From Caulobacter vibrioides (lineage in GTDB: Bacteria > Pseudomonadota > Alphaproteobacteria > Caulobacterales > Caulobacteraceae), in the NCBI GenBank assembly GCA_001449105.1, contig LNIY01000096.1, forward strand, positions 1 through 40,562: a DNA stretch of 40,562 nt, in the 5' to 3' direction. Made by a program: the position numbers and the translations under genes. Below, piece by piece: positions 36,302-40,562 of the stretch. Below the pieces are notes generated by a model. That model saw only the letters and a list, made by a program, of their open reading frames with translations. It had not been told where the DNA came from and made no database searches. Each line of letters opens with the position of its first letter. Position 1 is the stretch's first letter.

Positions 36302-36714
36302 CGGCCCCGCCGCTGCGCGAGGTCCGCAAGGTCCGCGGCGCGGCCGCGCGGCGCTCGGGCCGGCGCGCCGAGGCCTGGGCGGCCGCCTGGCTGATGCTGA
36401 AGGGCTACCGCGTCCTGGGCTTCCGCTTGGCCACCCGTTCGGGCGAGATCGACATCCTCGCGCAACGCGGACGCGTCTTGATCGTTGTCGAGGTCAAGAG
36501 TCGGACGAGCCTGGAGGCGGCGCTGGGAGCCGTGAGCTTCGAACAACGGATGCGCCTGCGTCGCGCGGGCGCGCTGGCCGCGGCGACGCGCGCCGGTCTC
36601 AAGGGCATGGCCGTGCGCCTCGACCTTCTGGCCATGACGCCCGGCCGCCTGCCCCGCCACGTCCCCGACGCCTGGCCGGGTGACGACAGGGGCGACGGGA
36701 GGGCCTGGGCATGA
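36298..36714 (+). CDS. yraN: UPF0102 / YraN-family endonuclease-like protein
   Basis: A 138-residue protein with the YraN fold (PD-(D/E)XK-like): GRRAEAWAAAWLMLKGYRVLGFRLATRSGEIDILAQRGRVLIVVEVKSRTS, in which GEID and EVK carry the putative metal and catalytic residues. Its cell role is not settled. The ATG overlaps the rsmI stop (ATGA), and its stop overlaps the next start, so rsmI-yraN-SirB1-like form one coupled transcript, an order found in many proteobacteria. Confidence 0.93.
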   Translation: MTAPPLREVRKVRGAAARRSGRRAEAWAAAWLMLKGYRVLGFRLATRSGEIDILAQRGRVLIVVEVKSRTSLEAALGAVSFEQRMRLRRAGALAAATRAGLKGMAVRLDLLAMTPGRLPRHVPDAWPGDDRGDGRAWA

Positions 36715-37526
36715 CCCGCGAAGAGGCCGAGGCCGTCCTCACCCGCGCCGGCGAGCACGACGACGACGGCTTCCCGCTGTTCGAGGCGGCTCTGGCCTGC
36801 GCAGTCCACGACGATCCCGACCGCGACGAGCAGCCGGCCCTGGACCTGGCCCGCTCGGCCGTCGAGCGCCTGAAGGCCCGCCTGCAGGGCGAGTCGCCCG
36901 AGGAGGCCATCGCCGAGGCCATGGCCGGCGACCTGCGCCTGACCGGCGACCTCCTGACCTACGACCACCCCGACAACGCCGACGTCATCGCCATCGCCGA
37001 TCGCCGCAAGGGCCTGCCGGTGGCGCTGGGGGTGTTCTACATCCACGCCGCCCGCGAGACCGGGCTGGACGTCAACGGCGTCGACTTCCCCGGCCACTTC
37101 CTGCTGCGCATCGAGACCGACGAGGGCCCGCTGGCGCTCGACCCGTTCAGCGAGGGCCGGGTGGTGCTGCCGTCCGAGCTGTCGCGCCGCGCCCTGCGCA
37201 CCGGCCTGATGCCCGACGTCGCCGCGCGCCTGGACCAGCTGATGGCCCCGATCTCCGATCGCGCCGTCTTGATCCGCCTGCAGAACAATATCTTCGCCCG
37301 CGCCCAGCAGGCCCGCGACTGGGCCCGCGCCGAGCGCTCGGCCCTGCGCCGCGCCCTGCTCGACCCCACCGACCACCACCCCTGGCTCGACGTCGCCGCC
37401 GCCCGCGAAGGCCAGGGCGCCCTGGCCGGGGCGTTGCAGGCGCTGTCGCGGGCCCAGACCCTGGACGGCGGCGCGACGATCGCGGCCCGGGCGGCGCGGG
37501 AGCGGGTGCGGCTCAGACTCAACTAG
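36711..37526 (+). CDS. SirB1-like transglutaminase/TPR protein
   Basis: A 271-residue cytoplasmic protein of the SirB1 family (transglutaminase-like core plus a tetratricopeptide-type tail). The core has RRKGLPVALGVFYIHAARETGLDVNGVDFPGHFLLRI, the family signature, and the C-terminal helices (NNIFARAQQARDWARAERSALRRALLDPTDHHPWLDVAAAREGQG) resemble a TPR. The biochemical role is unknown. It overlaps yraN by four bases. The last 13 codons (RAARERVRLRLN and stop) are repeated in the same frame immediately after the stop codon, at 37530-37568. Confidence 0.87.
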   Translation: MTREEAEAVLTRAGEHDDDGFPLFEAALACAVHDDPDRDEQPALDLARSAVERLKARLQGESPEEAIAEAMAGDLRLTGDLLTYDHPDNADVIAIADRRKGLPVALGVFYIHAARETGLDVNGVDFPGHFLLRIETDEGPLALDPFSEGRVVLPSELSRRALRTGLMPDVAARLDQLMAPISDRAVLIRLQNNIFARAQQARDWARAERSALRRALLDPTDHHPWLDVAAAREGQGALAGALQALSRAQTLDGGATIAARAARERVRLRLN

Positions 37527-37568
37527 GAAAGGGCCGCGCGGGAGCGGGTGCGGCTGCGGCTGAACTGA
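37488..37568 (+). repeat. Tandem duplication of the 3' end of the SirB1-like gene
   Basis: Codons 37488-37526 (RAARERVRLRLN, stop TAG) and 37530-37568 (RAARERVRLRLN, stop TGA) encode the same tail, 42 bases apart and in the same frame. They differ only by synonymous changes (CTC AGA CTC against CTG CGG CTG, and nearby). The second copy is downstream of the first stop codon and normally untranslated. Confidence 0.8.
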
Positions 37569-37692
37569 TCCCCCTCCCCTTGCGGGAGAAGGATTGGGTT
37601 GCCCCCTCGCAATCTCCCCGCTTCGACTTAACTAGACACCAGGCCCGCAGAACCGTGTACCTGTGCGGCGCGAACCAACACCCGGAGTCGTC

Positions 37693-38646
37693 ATGTCGCT
37701 GAGAGTCGCCGTCCAGATGGATCCCGTCCTGGGGATCAACATCGACACCGACACCACCTTCCTGATGATGATGGAAGCCAAGATCCGGGGCCACAAGCTG
37801 TGGTTCTACACCCCCGACAAGCTGTCGCTCGAGGACGGCCGCGTCTTCGCCCGCGCCCAGCCGCTGGAGGTGTTCGCCGAGAAGGGCGCGCACGCCAAGC
37901 TCGGCGAGACCGTGATCCTCGACATGAAGGACGACGTCGACGTGGTGCTGATGCGCCAGGATCCGCCGTTCGACATGGCCTACATCACCGCCACGCACTT
38001 CCTGGAGAAGGTGCACCCCCACACCCTGGTGGTGAACAACCCGGCCGAAGTGCGCAACGCGCCCGAGAAGCTGTTCGTCACCGACTTCCCCGGCGTGCAG
38101 CCGCCGACCCTGATCACCTCCGACCACGAGGCGATCTACGACTTCCGCGCCCGTCACGGCGACATCGTGCTCAAGCCCCTCTACGGCGGCGGCGGCTCGG
38201 GCGTGGCTCGTCTGTTGGCGGACGATCCCAATCTCGACGCGCTGCTGGAGCTGCACGCCATGATCGGCCGCGAGCAGGTCATCGCCCAGAAGTTCGTCCC
38301 CGCCGTCAGCAAGGGCGACAAGCGCGTGCTGCTGGTCGACGGCGAGCCGGTCGGCGCCATCAACCGCGTGCCGGCCGCCGGCCAGGTGCGCTCGAACCTG
38401 CGCGTCGGCGGCCGCGCCGAGGCCGTCGAGCTGACCGCCCGCGACAAGGAGCTGTGCGCGATCATCGGCCCGGAACTGAAGAAGCGCGGCCTGCTGTTCG
38501 TCGGCATCGACGTGATCGGCGACTACCTGACCGAGATCAACGTCACCTCGCCCACCGGGGCCCAGCAGCTCAAGCGGTTCAGCGGCATCGACGCCGCCGC
38601 GGTGCTCTGGGATCGGATCGAAACCATCCGATCAACCCCCGCGTGA
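37693..38646 (+). CDS. gshB: Glutathione synthetase
   Basis: A 317-residue ATP-grasp ligase that joins gamma-glutamylcysteine and glycine to make glutathione. The N-terminal domain has [37 protein letters not shown]; the ATP-grasp core has [34 protein letters not shown] and the metal-binding [23 protein letters not shown]. The ATG at 37693 starts at the conserved [10 protein letters not shown]; a start ten codons earlier is less typical. The gamma-glutamyltranspeptidase at 6.9 kb would use its product. It precedes comM in the same direction. Confidence 0.97.
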   Translation: MSLRVAVQMDPVLGINIDTDTTFLMMMEAKIRGHKLWFYTPDKLSLEDGRVFARAQPLEVFAEKGAHAKLGETVILDMKDDVDVVLMRQDPPFDMAYITATHFLEKVHPHTLVVNNPAEVRNAPEKLFVTDFPGVQPPTLITSDHEAIYDFRARHGDIVLKPLYGGGGSGVARLLADDPNLDALLELHAMIGREQVIAQKFVPAVSKGDKRVLLVDGEPVGAINRVPAAGQVRSNLRVGGRAEAVELTARDKELCAIIGPELKKRGLLFVGIDVIGDYLTEINVTSPTGAQQLKRFSGIDAAAVLWDRIETIRSTPA

Positions 38647-38681
38647 AGAAGCGGCGCTAGCATACTGAATCGTCACACTTT

Positions 38682-38759
38682 CCCGAAACGTTCGTTTTTC
38701 GTTCTTGCTCCGAGCCGACAGCCATGCTTGGCTTGTGGATAAGTCGAACGTTTTTCGGG
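38682..38759. promoter_or_regulatory. Inverted repeat around a DnaA box upstream of comM
   Basis: CCCGAAACGTTCG (38682-38694) and CGAACGTTTTTCGGG (38745-38759) are inverted copies, the second with two extra T, separated by 50 bases. A perfect DnaA box (complement TTATCCACA, 38734-38742) lies between them. The region covers the comM upstream sequence and ends just before its ribosome site. Confidence 0.45.
38734..38742 (-). promoter_or_regulatory. Perfect DnaA box
   Basis: TGTGGATAA is the complement of the consensus TTATCCACA (9 of 9). It lies 26 bases upstream of the comM start, in a position where DnaA could act on transcription. One box alone can occur by chance. Confidence 0.5.
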
Positions 38760-38767
38760 GGAAAGGC

Positions 38768-40318
38768 ATGGCGGCCAAGGTCGTCACGGTGGCGTTCGAG
38801 GGCGTCGAGGCGCGCCGCGTCGACGTCGAGGTGCAGCTGACCGGCGGCGTCGTGGCCTTCGCCGTGGTCGGCCTGCCCGACAAGGCGGTGGCGGAAAGTC
38901 GCGAGCGGGTGCGCGGGGCCTTCGCGGGCCTTGGCCTGTCGATGCCGGGCAAGCGCATCGTCGCCAACCTGGCCCCCGCCGACCTGCCCAAGGACGGCGC
39001 CCACTTCGACCTGCCGATCGCCCTGGCGCTGCTCGGCGTCATGGGGGTGATCCCGCCCGACGCGCTGGACGGCTGGGCGGCCATCGGCGAGCTGTCGCTC
39101 GACGGCCGCATCGTCGCCTGCGCCGGCGCCCTGCCCGCGGCCATGGCGGCCGGGGCCATGGACCTGGGCCTCATCTGCCCCGAGGCCTGCGGGCCCGAAG
39201 CGGCCTGGGCCGGCGGCACGCGGATCCTGGCCCCGCGCTCGCTGGTCGCGCTGATCAACCACTTTCGCGGCAGCCAGCTGCTCGGCGCGCCCGTCCCCGG
39301 CCCGGTGATCGAAGGCGAGCGGGCGAAAGACCTGCGCGACGTCAAGGGCCAGGAGCAGGGCAAGCGGGCGCTGGAGATCGCCGCGGCCGGCGGCCACAAC
39401 CTGCTGTTCGTCGGCCCGCCGGGCTCGGGCAAGTCGATGCTGGCCCAGCGCCTGCCGGGCCTGTTGCCGCCGCTGACCTCGCACGAGCTGCTGGAGACCT
39501 CGATGGTCCATTCGGTGGCCGGGCTGATCGCCAGGGGCGCGCTGACCAGGGCCCGGCCTTTCAGGTCGCCCCATCACAGCGCCAGCATGGCCGCCCTCAC
39601 CGGCGGCGGCCTGCGCGCCAAGCCCGGCGAGGTGTCGCTGGCCCATAACGGCGTGCTGTTCCTGGACGAGCTGCCCGAGTTCGGCGTCCAGGCGCTCGAC
39701 AGCCTGCGCGCGCCGCTGGAGACCGGCGAGGTGATGGTCGCCCGCGCCAACGCCCACATCCGCTATCCGGCGCGGGTGCAGCTGGTGGCGGCCATGAACC
39801 CCTGCCGCTGCGGCCACGGCGGCGCCGGGCGCGGCGCGTGCGGAAAAGCCCCGCGCTGCATCCGCGACTACCAGGGCCGGGTGTCGGGCCCGCTGATGGA
39901 CCGCATCGACCTGGCCGTCGACATGCCCGCCGTCACCGCCGCCGACCTCGCCCTGCCGCCCTCCAGCGAAGGCTCGGCCGAAGTCGCCGCCCGCGTCGCG
40001 GCGGCCCGCCGCCTGCAGGGCGAGCGGGTGCTGGATCTCATTCCGGGGGCCTCCCCGGAGACGCTTGAAACGCTGAACGGCCGGGCCGAGGGCGAACTGC
40101 TCGACCGGATCTGCGCCCTCGACGAGCCCGGCCGCGCCCTGCTGACCCGCGCCGCCGAATCCGGCCGCCTCTCGGCCCGCGGCTGGACCCGCACCCTGCG
40201 CCTGGCCCGCACCATCGCCGACCTGGAAGGCGCCCCCTCCGTCAAACGCATCCACATCGCCGAGGCCCTGGCGCACAGGCGAACCTCCGCGCCCGGAGAG
40301 GTGGAACGGGTGGTCTGA
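38768..40318 (+). CDS. comM: ComM/YifB-family AAA+ ATPase (Mg-chelatase-like)
   Basis: A 516-residue AAA+ hexameric helicase-type protein; ComM of Vibrio and others drives branch migration of incoming DNA during transformation. The N-terminal Lon-like domain (about 1-190, GVEARRVDVEVQLTGGVVAFAVVGLPDKAVAESRERVRGA) precedes the ATPase: Walker A GPPGSGKS from Gly216, Walker B LFLDELPEF, and the Cys-rich NPCRCGHGGAGRGACGK segment. The C-terminal YifB domain ends the protein. I chose the ATG after GGGGGAAAGGC; longer frames lack the family start. The broad family name YifB is equally valid. Confidence 0.94.
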   Translation: MAAKVVTVAFEGVEARRVDVEVQLTGGVVAFAVVGLPDKAVAESRERVRGAFAGLGLSMPGKRIVANLAPADLPKDGAHFDLPIALALLGVMGVIPPDALDGWAAIGELSLDGRIVACAGALPAAMAAGAMDLGLICPEACGPEAAWAGGTRILAPRSLVALINHFRGSQLLGAPVPGPVIEGERAKDLRDVKGQEQGKRALEIAAAGGHNLLFVGPPGSGKSMLAQRLPGLLPPLTSHELLETSMVHSVAGLIARGALTRARPFRSPHHSASMAALTGGGLRAKPGEVSLAHNGVLFLDELPEFGVQALDSLRAPLETGEVMVARANAHIRYPARVQLVAAMNPCRCGHGGAGRGACGKAPRCIRDYQGRVSGPLMDRIDLAVDMPAVTAADLALPPSSEGSAEVAARVAAARRLQGERVLDLIPGASPETLETLNGRAEGELLDRICALDEPGRALLTRAAESGRLSARGWTRTLRLARTIADLEGAPSVKRIHIAEALAHRRTSAPGEVERVV

Positions 40319-40327
40319 TCGCCCGGC

Positions 40328-40377
40328 TCCTCTCCAGTGGGGAGGGAGGGACCCAGGCGCGGCGCCTCTCTCCCTCT
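40328..40377. repeat. Palindromic repeat (family F-like)
   Basis: TCCTCTCCAGTGGGGAGGGA and CCTCTCTCCCTCTT resemble the family F halves at 22857-23048. It lies between the comM stop and the family A element. Confidence 0.4.
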
Positions 40378-40378
40378 T

Positions 40379-40480
40379 CCCGTAAAATCCCCGCGAAAGC
40401 GGGGACCCAGGTGTTTTATCGTCGAGCGCCACGCGTTTCAGAAAAAGCCTGGGTCCCCGCTTTCGCGGGGATTTCACGGA
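40379..40480. repeat. Composite repeat, family A, about 100 bp
   Basis: The same element and orientation as at 26323-26422: CCGTAAAA, TCCCCGCGAAAGCGGGGACC, core GTGTTTTATCGTCGAGCGCC ... TTTCAGAAAAAGCCTGGG, GTCCCCGCTTTCGCGGGGA. It lies after comM. The remaining 82 bases to the contig edge show no gene. Confidence 0.85.
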
Positions 40481-40562
40481 AGGTGGGTCGGACGGGGACA
40501 GAGCAGCGTGGATCCCCGGTACATCGCCAACAGACCCCAACAAATCCAACCCCCTACAACTT

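Noticed and set aside
40481..40562. The final 82 bases as the start of another gene
   Set aside because: No start with ribosome site and genome-like codon use is visible before the contig ends; the last 30 bases are A/C-rich and uninformative.

Overview
The window is about 40.6 kb of high-GC DNA (very strong G/C preference at third codon positions) that reads as a chromosomal contig of a Caulobacter-like alphaproteobacterium (Caulobacteraceae). The evidence is the housekeeping content and order (dnaN, recF and gyrB in one neighbourhood; grpE-hrcA back to back with rph; then rdgB, hemW, rsmI, yraN, gshB, comM), alphaproteobacterial codon use, and many dispersed palindromic intergenic repeats. 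The first 19 bases are the Tn5/Nextera mosaic end, so the left edge is a library artefact and not genome.

Layout. 1-1.0 kb: adapter, a truncated lipoprotein gene and tRNA-Lys. 1.2-4.9 kb: a tight three-gene pectin/rhamnogalacturonan operon (SGNH acetylesterase, alpha/beta-hydrolase esterase, GH28 polygalacturonase). 5.0-9.6 kb: hybrid histidine kinase, gamma-glutamyltranspeptidase, tRNA-Arg, low-molecular-weight phosphatase. 9.8-16.9 kb: a TetR repressor divergent from a complete tripartite RND efflux operon (adaptor, pump, outer-membrane factor), with two operator-like palindromes between them. 17.1-18.8 kb: flavin reductase-like protein and a secreted protein of unknown function. 18.8-27.6 kb, minus strand: gyrB and recF (4-nt overlap), then a small membrane peptide, VOC protein, hypothetical protein, S9 peptidase, GIY-YIG protein and dnaN. 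27.8-30.7 kb: a DUF2061 membrane protein with a Fur-box-like promoter, grpE-hrcA, and divergent rph. 30.8-33.3 kb, minus strand: secreted protein, RidA, thioredoxin TrxC, XRE regulator, DUF2975 membrane protein and a 38-residue membrane peptide. 33.4-40.3 kb, plus strand: rdgB, hemW, rsmI-yraN-SirB1-like (4-nt overlaps), gshB and comM.

How it works together. Most of the window is core information processing (replication clamp, gyrase, recombination, chaperone control, RNase PH, nucleotide-pool cleaning, rRNA methylation, glutathione synthesis). The accessory parts are the pectin operon and the drug-efflux operon. I see no CRISPR array, phage, IS transposase or recognisable defence island. The most unusual signals are regulatory and structural: a terminator-like hairpin after gyrB whose 3' arm contains the ribosome site of the next gene, a Fur-like box on a promoter, a small-peptide/DUF2975/XRE locus with a palindrome and an internal terminator-like hairpin, an in-frame duplicated gene tail, a DnaA box between inverted repeats before comM, and several families of paired repeats. 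I do not see an evident undescribed multi-gene system. All assignments are by reading motifs; no database search was run.
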